A stretch of DNA of 59,910 nt. Origin: Franzmannia pantelleriensis. Lineage in GTDB: Bacteria > Pseudomonadota > Gammaproteobacteria > Pseudomonadales > Halomonadaceae. This document shows positions 15,128 through 28,360 of this stretch, in pieces. A program made the position numbers and the translations under genes. The notes beneath the pieces are model-generated. The model worked only from the letters and a program-made list of their open reading frames with translations. It did not search any database and had not been told where the DNA came from. Position 1 is the stretch's first letter. The number at the start of each line of letters is the position of its first letter. Location of the stretch: the NCBI RefSeq assembly GCF_900102875.1, contig NZ_FNGH01000008.1, positions 174,788-234,697 on the forward strand, written 5' to 3'.

Positions 15128-16201
15128 ATGTCAGCAAGTGATGTGGAACTCGACCAGCCTGGCCAAGGCCGGCTGGCCCATGCCGGACCCGACCACCCGC
15201 CGGTGACTCGCGCCAAGGTCGGCGTGGTGCTCGCCAATCTGGGCACGCCAGACGCCACCGACTACTGGTCGATGCGCCGCTATCTCAATGAATTTCTCTC
15301 CGACAAGCGGGTCGTCGACTACGCCTCCTGGAAGTGGCAGCCGCTGCTGCAGGGCATCATCCTGACCAAGCGCCCGTTCAGTTCCGGCAAGGCCTATCGC
15401 AGTATCTGGAACGAGGAGAAGGATGAGAGCCCGCTGCTGACCATCACCCGCGACCAGACCGCCAAGTTTGCTGCACGGCTCGAGCGTGAGCTGGGCGACA
15501 AGGTAGTGGTGGACTTCTGCATGCGCTACGGCAACCCCTCCACCGATAGCGTGCTGCGGCGACTGCAGGCCCAAGGCTGCGAGAAGATCCTGTTCTTCCC
15601 GCTCTACCCGCAGTACGCCTCGCCCACCTCGGCGACGGCCAATGATCAGGCCTTTCGTACCCTGATGAAGCTCAAGTGGCAACCGGCGATCCGCACCGTG
15701 CCGGCCTACTTCGAGCACCCGGCCTACCTCGATGCGCTGGCGGCCTCGGTCACCGAGACCTATACGGCCGCCGAGTCGCGGCCGGACATCCTGGTGGCCT
15801 CCTACCATGGCGTGCCGAAGCGCTACCTGATGGAAGGCGACCCCTACCACTGCCAGTGCCAGAAGACCACGCGCCTGCTCAAGGAGCGGCTGGGCTGGGA
15901 CGACAGCCAGATCGTCACCGCCTTCCAGTCGCAGTTCGGGCCAGAGGAGTGGGTGGGGCCGCAGACCGTCGATCACGTCGCCGAGCTGGCACGCCAAGGC
16001 CACAAGCACATCGCGGTGATCTCGCCGGCCTTCGCCTCCGACTGCGTGGAGACCCTCGAGGAGATCAACGAGGAGATTCGTGACAGTTTCCTGCACGCCG
16101 GTGGCGAGCACTTCACCTATGTGCCCTGCCTCAACGATCGCGACGACCATATCGAGGCATTGGTGCAGGTGGCGCTTAACGAGCTGGGCGGTTGGATCTA
16201 A
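15128..16201 (+). CDS. hemH: ferrochelatase
   Basis: Inserts Fe2+ into protoporphyrin IX, the last step of heme synthesis. 357 aa: KVGVVLANLGTPDA near the start, PLYPQYASPTSAT, catalytic His in ASYHGVPKRYL (about residue 226) and the acidic helix AFASDCVETLEEINEE. ATG 15128 has AAGGA 9 nt upstream; the frame runs 108 nt further upstream into the palindromic element, but the homologous region begins near residue 25. The gene is divergent from the FeS-BCP operon; hemH and phr are also close together in Pseudomonas. Confidence 0.95.
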   Translation: MSASDVELDQPGQGRLAHAGPDHPPVTRAKVGVVLANLGTPDATDYWSMRRYLNEFLSDKRVVDYASWKWQPLLQGIILTKRPFSSGKAYRSIWNEEKDESPLLTITRDQTAKFAARLERELGDKVVVDFCMRYGNPSTDSVLRRLQAQGCEKILFFPLYPQYASPTSATANDQAFRTLMKLKWQPAIRTVPAYFEHPAYLDALAASVTETYTAAESRPDILVASYHGVPKRYLMEGDPYHCQCQKTTRLLKERLGWDDSQIVTAFQSQFGPEEWVGPQTVDHVAELARQGHKHIAVISPAFASDCVETLEEINEEIRDSFLHAGGEHFTYVPCLNDRDDHIEALVQVALNELGGWI

Positions 16202-16632
16202 CGCCGCAGGCGCCAGCGGCGCTTCTGCCCCTCGCTGGCAGGGCGCCGCGGCCGCGGCGGACGCTCTACCCGGCCTTGGCCGACGTCCTCATCGCGCAGC
16301 TCGGGGGGCGAGCCGCGGGTGTCACGGGTGTAGCGCAGGTGCATGTGCAGGCCGGTCTTGGCCAGCATATGGCCGGTGACCGGGGCAGTGATGAAAAGAA
16401 ACAGCGTGATCAGCAGCTCCTGCACATGAATCCCCGGCTGCACCACGCTGAAATAGACCATCGACGCCATCAGGATACAGCCAATGCCCAGGGTGGTGCC
16501 TTTGGTCGGCCCGTGCAGGCGCATGAAGAAGTCCTTGAACTGCAGCATGCCCAGCGAGCCGACGAAGGCGAACACGCCGCCGGCGATCAGCAGCAGGCTG
16601 ATCACCCACTCGAGTAATACATAGAACGCCAT
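16198..16632 (-). CDS. mrpG: Mrp antiporter subunit G (locus 1)
   Basis: 144-aa membrane protein with three predicted helices. Family signatures: SLLLIAGGVFAFVGSLGMLQFKDFFMRLHGPTKGTTLGIGCILMAS and FLFITAPVTGHMLAKTGLH (read in segments), typical of PhaG/MnhG. The C-terminal tail is long, polar and Arg/Pro-rich (about 45 residues), longer than usual. Start ATG 16632. Last gene of the leftward A(B)-C-D-E-F-G operon. The 3' end overlaps the hemH stop by 4 bp on opposite strands. Confidence 0.9.
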   Translation of the reverse strand: MAFYVLLEWVISLLLIAGGVFAFVGSLGMLQFKDFFMRLHGPTKGTTLGIGCILMASMVYFSVVQPGIHVQELLITLFLFITAPVTGHMLAKTGLHMHLRYTRDTRGSPPELRDEDVGQGRVERPPRPRRPASEGQKRRWRLRR

Positions 16633-16643
16633 GCCGTGCCCCC

Positions 16644-16913
16644 CTATTCGATGATATCGCCGCGCAGCAGGTAGCGGCAGATCGCCATGGTGCTGACGAA
16701 GCCGAGCATGGCGATCAGGATCGCCGCTTCGAAGTACACCTTGGTGTTGAGCCACAGCCCCAGCAGCACGATCAGGGCGATGGAGTTGACGTAGATGGTG
16801 TCGAGGGCCAGCAGCCGGTCGGGAATGTCGGGCCCGCGTGCCAGGCGTGCCACGTTCATGGCCAGGGCGGCGACGATCAGCGCCAGGCTGATCCACAGTG
16901 CCGTGTCTAGCAT
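16644..16913 (-). CDS. mrpF: Mrp antiporter subunit F (locus 1)
   Basis: 89-aa three-helix protein with the subunit F motif RLARGPDIPDRLLALDTIYVNSIALIVL. Small subunit required for assembly of the Mrp/Pha complex in the inner membrane. It starts 7 nt inside the end of the subunit E gene and is followed 11 nt later by subunit G. Length is normal for MnhF/PhaF. Confidence 0.93.
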   Translation of the reverse strand: MLDTALWISLALIVAALAMNVARLARGPDIPDRLLALDTIYVNSIALIVLLGLWLNTKVYFEAAILIAMLGFVSTMAICRYLLRGDIIE

Positions 16914-17404
16914 TCGAAGATCTCCTTGAGCGGCCGCTCATAGCGGGTGCGAATCGCCTCGACCAACGCCTGCTCGTCGTCGAGGTCGAGCACATGGATC
17001 AGCAGCGTTGAGCGGTCGAGGCGAATGTTGGTCGAGACGGTGCCGGGGGTCAGGGTGATGGTATTGGCCAGCAGGGTAATGGTCAGCGGCTCGCGCACCA
17101 GCAGCGGATACTCGACGAAGCCCGGGCGTGGCGCCCGCCCGGGCTTGAGAATCAAATAGCTGACCTCGAGGTTGGCCTTGAGGATGTCCCACAGCACCCG
17201 GGCGACGAAGCGGCACAGCGTCCAGGGGTGACGCACCCTCGGCAGCGGTTCCCACAGGCGTCGTGTCAGTAGCGGTATGCCCATCGCCAGCAGCACGCCC
17301 AGCAGCAGTTGGCCGGGGGCCAGGCTGCGTACCAGCAGCAGCCAGATGATCAGTAGCACCAGCGATAGAGTAGGGGTCGGCAGTAGGCGGCCCAGCGATG
17401 TCAT
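16907..17404 (-). CDS. mrpE: Mrp antiporter subunit E (locus 1)
   Basis: 165-aa membrane protein: two N-terminal hydrophobic segments, then the cytoplasmic domain with TITLLANTITLTPGTVSTNI, the hallmark of MnhE/PhaE. The start overlaps the subunit D stop by 4 bp (ATGA). Its paralogue at 27102 shares the ANLISLTPGTLS version of this motif. Structural subunit of the antiporter complex. Confidence 0.93.
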   Translation of the reverse strand: MTSLGRLLPTPTLSLVLLIIWLLLVRSLAPGQLLLGVLLAMGIPLLTRRLWEPLPRVRHPWTLCRFVARVLWDILKANLEVSYLILKPGRAPRPGFVEYPLLVREPLTITLLANTITLTPGTVSTNIRLDRSTLLIHVLDLDDEQALVEAIRTRYERPLKEIFEC

Positions 17405-18921
17405 GGTCGGGCTCCTGGGTCGGCGGCCAGCGGCGCGGTCTCGGGTACATCCAGCGTGGCGTCAGTGCGGGCCAACTGCGCAGCGGTGGCCTCGGCGTAG
17501 CCGCTCACCGGCCCGGCGAACAGTGTCAGCAGTGGCAGGCTGGCCAGTAGCCAGAGTACCCCGACGAGCTGCGCGGGATGCGCGCGCTGGGTCCCTGGCT
17601 TGCCCTGGTGGCTGGCCCAGAACAGCACCGACCCGGCTCGCGACAGCGCGATCAGGGCGGCCAGGGTGGCCAGCAGCAGTAGTGCCCACAGCCACAGCCC
17701 CTGTTCGTCATCGGCCGCCTGCAGCAGCCACATCTTGCCCAGCGCGCCGGACAGCGGCGGCAGGCCGACCATGCCGATGGCGGCGATCATGAACAGCCCG
17801 CCGAGCAGGCGCTGCTGGTTCAGACGCCGACCGCACACCAGTCGCGTGCCGGCCTGGCCGCGCTGGCGGTCAATCAGCTCGGCGATCAGGAACAGCGCAG
17901 CGGCGACCAGCGTCGAGTGCAGCAGGTAGTAGAGCAGCGCTGCATCGCTGGCGCGCTGGTCCATGCCAACGGCCGCCAGTAGTGCCCCCACCGAGATTAA
18001 TACCAGGTAGGCCACCAGCATACGCAGGTCGCGGGCGCCCAGTGCACCGATCATGGCCAGCGCCATGGTGGCTAGCCCGGCGACCCATAGCCAGGTCTGG
18101 ATCGGTGCACTGGCGGGGGTATCGGTGAAGACCAGCGACTCGACGCGCAGCAGTGCATAGACGCCGACCTTGGTCATGATCGCGAACAGCGCGGCGACCG
18201 GTGCCGGGGCAGCGGCATAGGTGCGCGGGAGCCAGAAGTAGAGCGGCAATGCGGCGGCCTTGAGGCTGAACACCACCACCAGCAGCAGTGCACCGGTGGT
18301 GGCCAGCGCCGCCTGATCGCCGTCCAGGGCGGCCATGCGTTGGCCCATATCGACCATGTTGAGGGTGCCGGTGGCGCCGTAGAGGACCCCTAGCGCAATC
18401 AGGAACAGCGCCGAGCCGATCAGGTTGAGCACCACGTAGTGCAGCCCGGCGCCCACCCGGGCCTTGCCACCGCCGTGCATCAACAGCGCGTAGGAGGCCA
18501 GCAGCAGGATCTCGAAGAACACGAACAGGTTGAACAGGTCGCCGGTCAGGAAGGCGCCGTTGAGCCCCATCAGCTGCAGCTGAAAGAGGCCGTGGAAATG
18601 GCTGCCCTGGGCGTCTTCGCCGGCGCAGGCGAACGTCACGCAGCCCAGCGCCAGCACTGCGGTGAGAACGACCATCAGGGCCGCCAGGCGGTCGAGGGTC
18701 AAGGCGATGCCGAATGGCGCCTGCCAGTTGCCCAGCGCATAGTGGAGTATCTGGTCGCTGCCGGCCTGGTCCAGCAGCAGTGTGGAGATGCCGACCAGCA
18801 GCAGCGTGGCGGTGATGCTGACCAGACGCTGGCGTGCGTCGTCGAGGCGCAGGCCGAGCAGTACCAGTGCCGCCAGCATCGGCAGCAGGATCGGCAGTAT
18901 CGGCAGATGCTGGGCCATCAT
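17401..18921 (-). CDS. mrpD: Mrp antiporter subunit D (locus 1)
   Basis: 506-aa polytopic protein of the NuoL/M/N proton-translocating antiporter family. The conserved helices show DLFNLFVFFEILLLASYALL (Glu in a membrane helix), SLKAAALPLYFWLPRTYAAAPAPVAALFAIMTKVGVYALLR (in segments) with the broken-helix lysine. Part of the A(B)CDEFG operon; it overlaps C upstream and E downstream by 4 bp each. Confidence 0.94.
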   Translation of the reverse strand: MMAQHLPILPILLPMLAALVLLGLRLDDARQRLVSITATLLLVGISTLLLDQAGSDQILHYALGNWQAPFGIALTLDRLAALMVVLTAVLALGCVTFACAGEDAQGSHFHGLFQLQLMGLNGAFLTGDLFNLFVFFEILLLASYALLMHGGGKARVGAGLHYVVLNLIGSALFLIALGVLYGATGTLNMVDMGQRMAALDGDQAALATTGALLLVVVFSLKAAALPLYFWLPRTYAAAPAPVAALFAIMTKVGVYALLRVESLVFTDTPASAPIQTWLWVAGLATMALAMIGALGARDLRMLVAYLVLISVGALLAAVGMDQRASDAALLYYLLHSTLVAAALFLIAELIDRQRGQAGTRLVCGRRLNQQRLLGGLFMIAAIGMVGLPPLSGALGKMWLLQAADDEQGLWLWALLLLATLAALIALSRAGSVLFWASHQGKPGTQRAHPAQLVGVLWLLASLPLLTLFAGPVSGYAEATAAQLARTDATLDVPETAPLAADPGARP

Positions 18922-19258
18922 CGCGGTGGCTCCTCGTCGCCCTGTTTACCATCGACATGGTCGTTACCCAGCTCGCTGCGTGCGCGAATCGCCAGGATCA
19001 CCACGAAGGCGGTCATGGCAAAGCCGATCACGATAGCGGTCAGTACCAGCGCCTGGGGCAGCGGATCACTGGGTGACAGCGACTCGCCGATCACTGGGGC
19101 GGCGTGGGTGTTGAGCCCGCCCATCGAGAACAGGAACAGGTTGACCGCATAGGAGAGCAGCGTCAGGCCGACGATCACCGGGAAGGTGCGGCCGCGCAGC
19201 ATCAGGAATAGTCCGCAGGCGGTCAGGGTGCCGACCACCCCGGCGAATAGCGCTTCCA

Positions 19259-19259
<1 letters not shown>
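18918..19259 (-). CDS. mrpC: Mrp antiporter subunit C (locus 1)
   Basis: 113-aa NuoK-like protein with three helices: GTLTACGLFLMLRGRTFPVIVGLTLLSYAVNLFLF, then [23 protein letters not shown] (in segments), the latter being the family signature. Start ATG 19259 overlaps the subunit A/B stop (TGATG). A longer open frame upstream to 19541 is only a shadow of the A/B gene. Length is normal. Confidence 0.93.
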
Positions 19260-22051
<2,792 letters not shown>

Positions 22052-22219
22052 CGAAGATGGGTCCCGTCGCAGCGGGGCACGCTTGGGGCGTTGCCGTTGG
22101 GTTATTGTCGTGGCGTGGCGACACTGGGAAACCAGTGCGTCAGGCGATGAATTTCCAGAAAAAACAGGGAGTAAGCTCGGAAAGTGCCGGTCTTTTCCGA
22201 TGCGGCGGACCGCTATTTC

Positions 22220-22316
22220 TTGCCAACTATCACATTGATTCTATAGGCTTTACCTCCACCATTGTAGGCTTGCATGTCGCCCCGCGGTTAATCATTAGGC
22301 GTAGGAAATTTATAAC
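22220..22316 (+). promoter_or_regulatory. candidate promoters of the second Mrp operon
   Basis: The 326-bp gap between the divergent Mrp operons (22052-22377) holds no gene. Two rightward candidates are TTGCCA (22220-22225)-N16-TATAGG (22242-22247) and TTAATC (22288-22293)-N17-TATAAC (22311-22316). AT content is locally raised, fitting a regulatory region. I see no clear leftward promoter or palindromic operator. Confidence 0.5.
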
Positions 22317-22377
22317 ATTGCGCCATCCACCGCCCTGCGTGCGCGGGTGACGACGACGACAAGGAGAGACCCGCGTT

Positions 22378-24720
22378 ATGCAACTTGCCGTGCTTTCAGG
22401 CTTCGTGCTGGCCGCCTTCGCTCCGCTGCTGCAGCGTTGGTGCGCCGCACGTACCAGCCTGGTATTGGCGCTCTATCCCGCCGCGCTGGCGCTGTGGCTG
22501 TTGACCCAGCTGCCGGCCGTGATGGGCGGTGAGGTGCTGGTGTTCAGCCTGGAGTGGGTGCCGTCGCTGGGCATGAGCCTGACCTTCGTGCTCGACGGCC
22601 TGTCGATGCTGTTCGCGCTGCTGATCACGGTGATCGGCACCTTCGTGCTGATCTATGCCGGCGGCTACCTCAAGGGTCACCCCGATCTGGTGCGCTTCCA
22701 CGTGGTAATCGTCGCCTTCATGGTGTCGATGCTGGGGCTGGTGCTGGCCGACGGTCTGATGACGCTGTTCGTGTTCTGGGAGCTGACCAGCATCACCTCC
22801 TACCTGCTGATCGGCTTCAACCACACCGATCTCGAGGCGCGCAAGTCGGCCCGCCAGGGGCTGTTCGTCACCGTCGGCGGCGGCCTGGCGCTGATGGCGG
22901 GCCTGGTGATGTTGGCCATCGCCGGCGATAGCTGGTCGCTGCAGGAGCTGCTGAGCAGTGGCGATGTGCTGCGTGATCACGCGCTCTATCTGCCGATGCT
23001 GCTGTGCCTGCTGGGCGGCGCTTTTACCAAGTCGGCGCAGTTCCCCTTCCATTTCTGGCTGCCCAACGCCATGGCCGCACCGACCCCGGTATCGGCCTAT
23101 CTGCACTCGGCGACCATGGTCAAGGCCGGTATTTACCTGCTGGCGCGTCTGCACCCGGGGCTCGGCGGTACCGAGGCCTGGATCGGCATCCTCTCGGTGG
23201 TCGGTGCCCTGACCATGTTCACAGGTGCTTTCCTGGCGCTGCGCCACACCAACATCAAGAAGCTGCTCGCTTACTCGACGATCATGGCGCTGGGTACCCT
23301 GACCATGCTGCTCGGCATCGGCACCGAGGGGGCGCTGATCGCGTTCGTCACCTTCCTGCTGGCCCACTCGCTGTACAAGGGCGCGCTGTTCATGATTGCC
23401 GGTATTCTCGACCATGAGACCGGCACCAAGGATGTCACCGCCATGGGCGGGCTGCGCCGGCTGATGCCGGTGACCGCGCTAGTGGCGTGTATCGCAGCGC
23501 TGTCGCTGGCCGGGGTGCCACCGCTGTTCGGCTTCATCGGCAAGGAGCTGATGTTCGAGTCGGTGCTCGAGGCCGGCAGTTTCCGTGCCATCATCTTCCT
23601 GCTCAGTTTCTCCGCGGCGATCTTCACCATCGCCGTGGCCGCCATCGTGGTGCTGCGGCCGTTCTTCGGCGAGCGCCGCGAGACGCCCAAGGCCGCCCAC
23701 GAGGCACCCAGTGCCATGCTGGCAGGACCGGTGGGGCTGGCCATCCTGTCGCTGCTATTCGGCCTGGTGCCGGTGCTGGCCGGCACCGGCCTGCTCACCG
23801 CGGCGGCGTCGGCGGTGGCCGGTGAGTCGCTGTCGGTGTCGCTGTCGCTGTGGCATGGCATCAATCTGCCGCTGATCATGTCGCTGATCAGCCTGGCGCT
23901 CGGCTACCTACTGTTCCGCCACTGGGATCGCGTGCGTGGCAACCTGTCGCGGCTCGACCCGCTGTTCGCCCACGGCCCGGAGGCCGGCTACGAGAACCTG
24001 ATGGATGGCATCGTGCGGATCTCCGAGTGGCAGACCCGTGTGCTGCAGAACGGCTATATGCGCAACTACATCATGGTCATGGTAGTGGTATTGATCGCGC
24101 TGGTGGGCAATTCGCTGCTGCTGCGTCATGCGCCCGCCTTTGCCATCAGCTTCGACGTGCAGTTCCACGAGGCGGTGGTGACCGGCTTGATGGTGGCCGG
24201 CGCGCTGTTTGCCTGCATCTCTCGCTCGCGGCTCGGTGCGGTGGCCTCGGTGGGCATCATGGGGTTCTGTATCGCCCTGACCTTCATTCTGTTCAGTGCG
24301 CCTGATCTGGGTATCACCCAGCTGCTGGTCGAGACGCTGACCGTGATCCTGCTGATTTTGGTCCTGTTCCGGCTGCCGCGTTTCGCCAGCCTCTCGACGC
24401 CACTCGAGCGCGTGCGGGACCTGGTGGTGGCCGGCTCCATGGGGGTGCTGATCATGTTGTTGATCCTCACCGTGGTGGCCAGCAACCAATTCGTGCCGGT
24501 GTCCGGTTACATGATCGAGAACAGCGTTCCGCTGGCTCATGGTCGCAATATCGTCAACGTCATCCTGGTCGACTACCGCGCACTGGATACGCTGGGCGAG
24601 ATCTTCGTGCTGGCACTGGCGGCGATCGGCGTGATCGCGATGCTCAAGCTACGCGCGCCCAAGCCGGAGGCCAAGGGCGCCGGCAAGGGCCAGGGAGCCA
24701 AGGAGTCTGCCGATGGTTAA
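22378..24720 (+). CDS. mrpA: Mrp antiporter subunit A (locus 2)
   Basis: 780-aa NuoL-like core subunit of a seven-gene Na+(or K+)/H+ antiporter. Motifs: [18 protein letters not shown] with the membrane Glu, [48 protein letters not shown], and the A-type C-terminus ([43 protein letters not shown]). It stops before the B domain, unlike the paralogue at 19259. AAGGAGA precedes ATG 22378. It overlaps subunit B by 8 bp. Confidence 0.95.
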   Translation: MQLAVLSGFVLAAFAPLLQRWCAARTSLVLALYPAALALWLLTQLPAVMGGEVLVFSLEWVPSLGMSLTFVLDGLSMLFALLITVIGTFVLIYAGGYLKGHPDLVRFHVVIVAFMVSMLGLVLADGLMTLFVFWELTSITSYLLIGFNHTDLEARKSARQGLFVTVGGGLALMAGLVMLAIAGDSWSLQELLSSGDVLRDHALYLPMLLCLLGGAFTKSAQFPFHFWLPNAMAAPTPVSAYLHSATMVKAGIYLLARLHPGLGGTEAWIGILSVVGALTMFTGAFLALRHTNIKKLLAYSTIMALGTLTMLLGIGTEGALIAFVTFLLAHSLYKGALFMIAGILDHETGTKDVTAMGGLRRLMPVTALVACIAALSLAGVPPLFGFIGKELMFESVLEAGSFRAIIFLLSFSAAIFTIAVAAIVVLRPFFGERRETPKAAHEAPSAMLAGPVGLAILSLLFGLVPVLAGTGLLTAAASAVAGESLSVSLSLWHGINLPLIMSLISLALGYLLFRHWDRVRGNLSRLDPLFAHGPEAGYENLMDGIVRISEWQTRVLQNGYMRNYIMVMVVVLIALVGNSLLLRHAPAFAISFDVQFHEAVVTGLMVAGALFACISRSRLGAVASVGIMGFCIALTFILFSAPDLGITQLLVETLTVILLILVLFRLPRFASLSTPLERVRDLVVAGSMGVLIMLLILTVVASNQFVPVSGYMIENSVPLAHGRNIVNVILVDYRALDTLGEIFVLALAAIGVIAMLKLRAPKPEAKGAGKGQGAKESADG

Positions 24721-25144
24721 GTCGGGTACCATCATTCTGAATACGGCGGCGCGGCTGCTGATGCCGCTGCAGCTGCTGTTCTCGGTGTTTCTGCTGCTGC
24801 GCGGCCACGATGAGCCGGGTGGTGGGTTCATCGCCGGCCTCGTCGCGGCGGGGGCCTTCATTCTGTACCTGTTTGCCTTCGGGGTGACGGCGACCAAGGA
24901 AGTGCTGCGCATGGTCGATCCCCGCGACCTGATCGGCATGGGGTTGCTGCTGGGCACCCTGTCGATTCTGCCGGCCTGGTTCGTTGGCGAGCCGTTCTTT
25001 ACCGCACAGTGGTGGGAGATTCCCGGCATCGACTTCAAGGCCTCGACGCCGCTGATCTTCGATATCGGTGTCTACCTGGCGGTGCTGGGTACCCTGCTGG
25101 CAGTGATCATGACGCTGATGGAGGTGGACAAGGATGAGCCCTGA
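24713..25144 (+). CDS. mrpB: Mrp antiporter subunit B (locus 2)
   Basis: 143-aa four-helix protein with the MnhB motif [22 protein letters not shown] and the acidic end LMEVDKDEP. It corresponds to the C-terminal part of the fused protein of locus 1. It overlaps the end of subunit A by 8 bp and is translated from the same message. Length is normal for a stand-alone B. Confidence 0.94.
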   Translation: MVKSGTIILNTAARLLMPLQLLFSVFLLLRGHDEPGGGFIAGLVAAGAFILYLFAFGVTATKEVLRMVDPRDLIGMGLLLGTLSILPAWFVGEPFFTAQWWEIPGIDFKASTPLIFDIGVYLAVLGTLLAVIMTLMEVDKDEP

Positions 25145-25198
25145 CCACGTGACCCAGGCGCAAGATGTGATGCCTACGCCCATGATTCAGGAGGTGCC

Positions 25199-25546
25199 AT
25201 GGAACCGCTGATGGCGCTCGCCATAGGCCTGCTCTACGCCACCGCGATCTACATGATGCTGCGGCGTTCCATCGTCAAGCTGGTGATCGGCTTGATGCTG
25301 CTGTCCAATGCCGCCAACTTGCTGATCTTCACCTCGGCGGGGATGACCCGCGGCGCACCGCCGCTGATCCCCGAAGGGGCCCTGGCGCCGGCCGGTCAGG
25401 TCGCAGACCCTTTGCCTCAAGCGCTGGTGCTGACGGCGATCGTGATCGCCTTCGGCGTGCTGGCCTTCGCCGTGGTACTGATTCGACGCGCCTATGAAAT
25501 CGTCAAGGCCGATGATCTGGACAAGATGAAGGATACCGACACGTGA
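25199..25546 (+). CDS. mrpC: Mrp antiporter subunit C (locus 2)
   Basis: 115-aa NuoK-like subunit with [23 protein letters not shown] and [25 protein letters not shown] as signatures. A very strong ribosome-binding site (CAGGAGGTG) lies just ahead of ATG 25199, after a 54-nt gap that is the only sizeable gap in the operon. The stop overlaps the GTG start of subunit D. Confidence 0.94.
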   Translation: MEPLMALAIGLLYATAIYMMLRRSIVKLVIGLMLLSNAANLLIFTSAGMTRGAPPLIPEGALAPAGQVADPLPQALVLTAIVIAFGVLAFAVVLIRRAYEIVKADDLDKMKDTDT

Positions 25547-27105
25547 GGCCCGAAGTCGCACTCCCCGTTATCATTCCGCTGCTCTGTGGCGCCGTATCGC
25601 TGCTGTTCTGGCGTTCGCGGCCCATGCAGCGCTTCATCGCCGTGGCGGGCACTCTGGCGCTGCTGGTGGTGGGGCTATGGCTGATCACCAGCGTGTCACG
25701 CGAGGGCTATGTGGTGATCCACATGGGCAGTTGGCAGGCGCCCTACGGGATCAGCCTGGTGGCCGACATGCTCAGCGCGATCATGATCCTGCTGACCGGT
25801 ATCATCGGTCTCGGGCTGGCAATCTACTCACTGGCCTCGACCAGTACCCAGCATGAGAAGTTTGGCTTTTATCCGCTGATGCATCTGCTGCTGGCGGGGG
25901 TTGCCGGCGCCTTCCTCACCGGCGATATCTTCAACCTCTATGTGTGGTTCGAGGTGATGCTGGTGGCCTCCTTCGCACTGCTGATCCTCGGCGGGGAGAA
26001 GGCGCAGATGGAGGGGGCGATCAAGTATGTGACGCTCAACCTGCTGGCCTCGGTGATCTTCCTCACCGCTATCGGCCTGGTCTATGGGATGGTGGGCACG
26101 CTCAATATGGCCGATATTGGCCAGCGCCTGGCCGAGGCCGAGAACCAGGGGATGGTCGAGGTGCTGGCGATCATGTTCATGATCGCTTTCGGCATCAAGG
26201 CCGCTGCCTTTCCACTGTTCTTCTGGCTGCCGGCTTCCTACCACACGCCAGCGGTGGCGGTGTCGGCGCTGTTTGCCGGTCTGCTGACCAAGGTCGGTGT
26301 CTACTCGCTGTTCCGGGTGTTCACCTTGATGTTCGACCAGACCATGCCTTACGTGCAGGACATCCTGCTGTGGGGGGCGGCCTTCACCATGGTCACCGGG
26401 GTGCTGGGCGCGGCGGCGCAATATGAGTTCCGGCGTATCCTGTCGTTCCATATCGTCAGCCAGATCGGCTACATGATCCTGGGTCTCGCTCTGTTCACGC
26501 CGCTGGCACTGGCCGGCGGGATCTTTGCGGTGATGCACAACATCATCGTCAAGACCAATCTGTTCCTGATCAGCGGCATTACCAACCGGCTGCAGGGCAC
26601 CTACCAGCTCAAGAAGATGGGCGGGCTGTTCAAGGAGCGTCCGTGGCTGTCGGTGGCGTTCTTTCTGTCGGCCTTCTCGCTGGCCGGGATACCGCCGCTG
26701 TCGGGGTTCTTCGCCAAGTTCGTGATCGTCCGTGCGGGCATCGAGGCCGAGGCCTACGTGGTCACTGCGGTGGCGCTGGCGGTGGGGCTGATGACGCTCT
26801 ATTCGATGGTCAAGATCTGGAACGAAGTGTTCTGGAAGTCGCTGCCAGAGGATAATCTGGTTCCGGAAAGCAGTACCCCCAGCGGTGACGAGGGGCGTCT
26901 GGTCAAGAGCTCGTTGGGGCTGATGTACCTGCCCGTTGCGATCCTGGCGCTGTTCGCAGTACTGATCGGCGTCTTCGCTCAGCCGCTGATGGAGATGATG
27001 CTGATGGCCGGTGAACAGCTGATGGACCCCCAAGGCTACATGGATGCGGTGCTGGGGGAGGAGCGGACGGTACTGCTGCGTGATGCTCTGGAGGTGAGTC
27101 CATGA
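25543..27105 (+). CDS. mrpD: Mrp antiporter subunit D (locus 2)
   Basis: 520-aa NuoL/M/N-family subunit starting with GTG at 25543 (GTGA overlap with subunit C). Motifs: [22 protein letters not shown] with the membrane Glu, [36 protein letters not shown] and [16 protein letters not shown]. It is clearly divergent from the locus 1 paralogue (for example HTP in place of AAAPAP after the broken helix). It overlaps subunit E by 4 bp. Confidence 0.95.
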   Translation: MRPEVALPVIIPLLCGAVSLLFWRSRPMQRFIAVAGTLALLVVGLWLITSVSREGYVVIHMGSWQAPYGISLVADMLSAIMILLTGIIGLGLAIYSLASTSTQHEKFGFYPLMHLLLAGVAGAFLTGDIFNLYVWFEVMLVASFALLILGGEKAQMEGAIKYVTLNLLASVIFLTAIGLVYGMVGTLNMADIGQRLAEAENQGMVEVLAIMFMIAFGIKAAAFPLFFWLPASYHTPAVAVSALFAGLLTKVGVYSLFRVFTLMFDQTMPYVQDILLWGAAFTMVTGVLGAAAQYEFRRILSFHIVSQIGYMILGLALFTPLALAGGIFAVMHNIIVKTNLFLISGITNRLQGTYQLKKMGGLFKERPWLSVAFFLSAFSLAGIPPLSGFFAKFVIVRAGIEAEAYVVTAVALAVGLMTLYSMVKIWNEVFWKSLPEDNLVPESSTPSGDEGRLVKSSLGLMYLPVAILALFAVLIGVFAQPLMEMMLMAGEQLMDPQGYMDAVLGEERTVLLRDALEVSP

Positions 27106-27575
27106 CCGGTGCGATCTGGAACCTGCTGCTGGCGCTGGCCTGGGTGATCCTGGGTGGCGAGTTCACCGGCATCAATCTGGTGGTGGGCTTGATCTTCGGC
27201 TACGTGACCCTGGTGCTGATCGAGCCGCAGGTGCCTGCGCTCAAAGGCTACCCGGGGCGAATTCCGAGGATCCTGATGTTCATCGGCTTCTTCATCAAGG
27301 AACTGATCCTCGCCAACCTGCGCGTTGCCTTCGATATACTCACTCCCCCTTGGCACATGCAGCCGGGGGTGATCGCGATGCCGCTCAAGGCCGAAACCGA
27401 GCTCGAGATCACCATGGTGGCCAACCTGATTTCGCTGACCCCGGGCACCCTGAGCCTGGATGTCTCCGACGACAAGCGGGTGCTCTACATTCACGCGATG
27501 TTCCTCGACAACGAAGAGGAGCTGCGCCAAAGCCTGCAAGAGATGGAGAGTCGCGCATTGGCGCTGTTCCGCTGA
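27102..27575 (+). CDS. mrpE: Mrp antiporter subunit E (locus 2)
   Basis: 157-aa protein with two or three N-terminal hydrophobic helices and the cytoplasmic PhaE/MnhE domain TMVANLISLTPGTLSLDVSDD. Starts in an ATGA overlap with subunit D. A second, diverged copy of the subunit at 16907. Length is normal. Confidence 0.94.
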   Translation: MTGAIWNLLLALAWVILGGEFTGINLVVGLIFGYVTLVLIEPQVPALKGYPGRIPRILMFIGFFIKELILANLRVAFDILTPPWHMQPGVIAMPLKAETELEITMVANLISLTPGTLSLDVSDDKRVLYIHAMFLDNEEELRQSLQEMESRALALFR

Positions 27576-27602
27576 CCGCTCGACACCCTGTGAGGAGTGA
27601 CC

Positions 27603-27872
27603 TTGGATACCGTGATCCTGATAAGCCAGGTATTGATGGGCCTGGCGATGATTCTCGCCTTCGTGCGCCTGGTGCGTGGCCCCAGTCTGCCCGACCGGGT
27701 GGTGGCGTTGGAACTGTTTGCCAGCATCATCGTCGGGCTGGTTGGGGTGCATGCGATCAGTTCCGACCTGTCGAGTTTTCTCGATGCCGCAATCGTGATT
27801 GCGCTGATGGCGTTCCTGTCCGCTATCGGTTTCGCTCGTTTTCTGGAACGTGGAGGGCCTCGCGATGATTGA
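27603..27872 (+). CDS. mrpF: Mrp antiporter subunit F (locus 2), TTG start
   Basis: 89-aa three-helix subunit with FVRLVRGPSLPDRVVALELFASIIVGL. GTG 27597 is possible as a start, but the only Shine-Dalgarno (TGAGGAG, 27591-27597) overlaps it. TTG 27603 has correct spacing and gives the family-typical N-terminus MDTVILISQ. It overlaps subunit G by 8 bp. Confidence 0.9.
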   Translation: MDTVILISQVLMGLAMILAFVRLVRGPSLPDRVVALELFASIIVGLVGVHAISSDLSSFLDAAIVIALMAFLSAIGFARFLERGGPRDD

Positions 27873-28269
27873 GGTGATCAAGGGCACACTGATCATCGTC
27901 GGTGCGCTGTTCATGCTGCTGGCGTCGCTGGGCATCCTGCGTCTTCCGGATCTGCTGACGCGCATGCACGCCACCACCAAGGCGGCGGCCCTGGGGGTGA
28001 TCCTGGTCATGCTGGCGGTGGCCATGCATTTCGCCGAGGTGGGCGTGGTGGCGCGAGCCTTCGCGATCATCACTTTCATTCTGATGACCGCCCCGGTGGC
28101 TGCGCATGTGATTGGTCGCGCCGGTTACTTCGTCGGCTCCAAGCTGTGGAGTGGTACGGTCAAGGATGAACTCAAGCCTAACTATGATCCGCTGACCCAT
28201 GAGCTGAAAAGCGGCCTGGAAACCGAGGCCAATGCTGCGCGTCAGCCCAAGCACACCGACAAACCCTGA
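27865..28269 (+). CDS. mrpG: Mrp antiporter subunit G (locus 2)
   Basis: 134-aa three-helix subunit: GALFMLLASLGILRLPDLLTRMHATTKAAALGV and FILMTAPVAAHVIGRAGYF (in segments) are PhaG/MnhG signatures. ATG 27865 has TGGAGGG 7 nt ahead; an in-frame GTG at 27850 is rejected for lack of one. The polar tail (about 40 residues) is also seen in the locus 1 copy. Last gene; a strong terminator follows. Confidence 0.93.
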   Translation: MIEVIKGTLIIVGALFMLLASLGILRLPDLLTRMHATTKAAALGVILVMLAVAMHFAEVGVVARAFAIITFILMTAPVAAHVIGRAGYFVGSKLWSGTVKDELKPNYDPLTHELKSGLETEANAARQPKHTDKP

Positions 28270-28294
28270 CGGCAGGTCGAACATGCGGCGATGA

Positions 28295-28321
28295 CAGGGC
28301 CACCCCAGCGGGGTGGCCCTG
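28295..28321 (+). terminator. terminator of the second Mrp operon
   Basis: Perfect 12-bp stem CAGGGCCACCCC/GGGGTGGCCCTG with a 3-nt loop (AGC), 25 nt after the subunit G stop, followed by TTGCGTTGG. Very stable; it separates the antiporter operon from the cryptochrome cluster. Confidence 0.85.
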
Positions 28322-28360
28322 TTGCGTTGGTGGCTACGGCACGATGAGGCTGTTCTTTCG

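Noticed and set aside
25828-27033. 401-codon minus-strand frame opposite mrpD
   Set aside because: Shadow of a hydrophobic plus-strand gene. The translation is His/Gln/Arg-rich without any domain.
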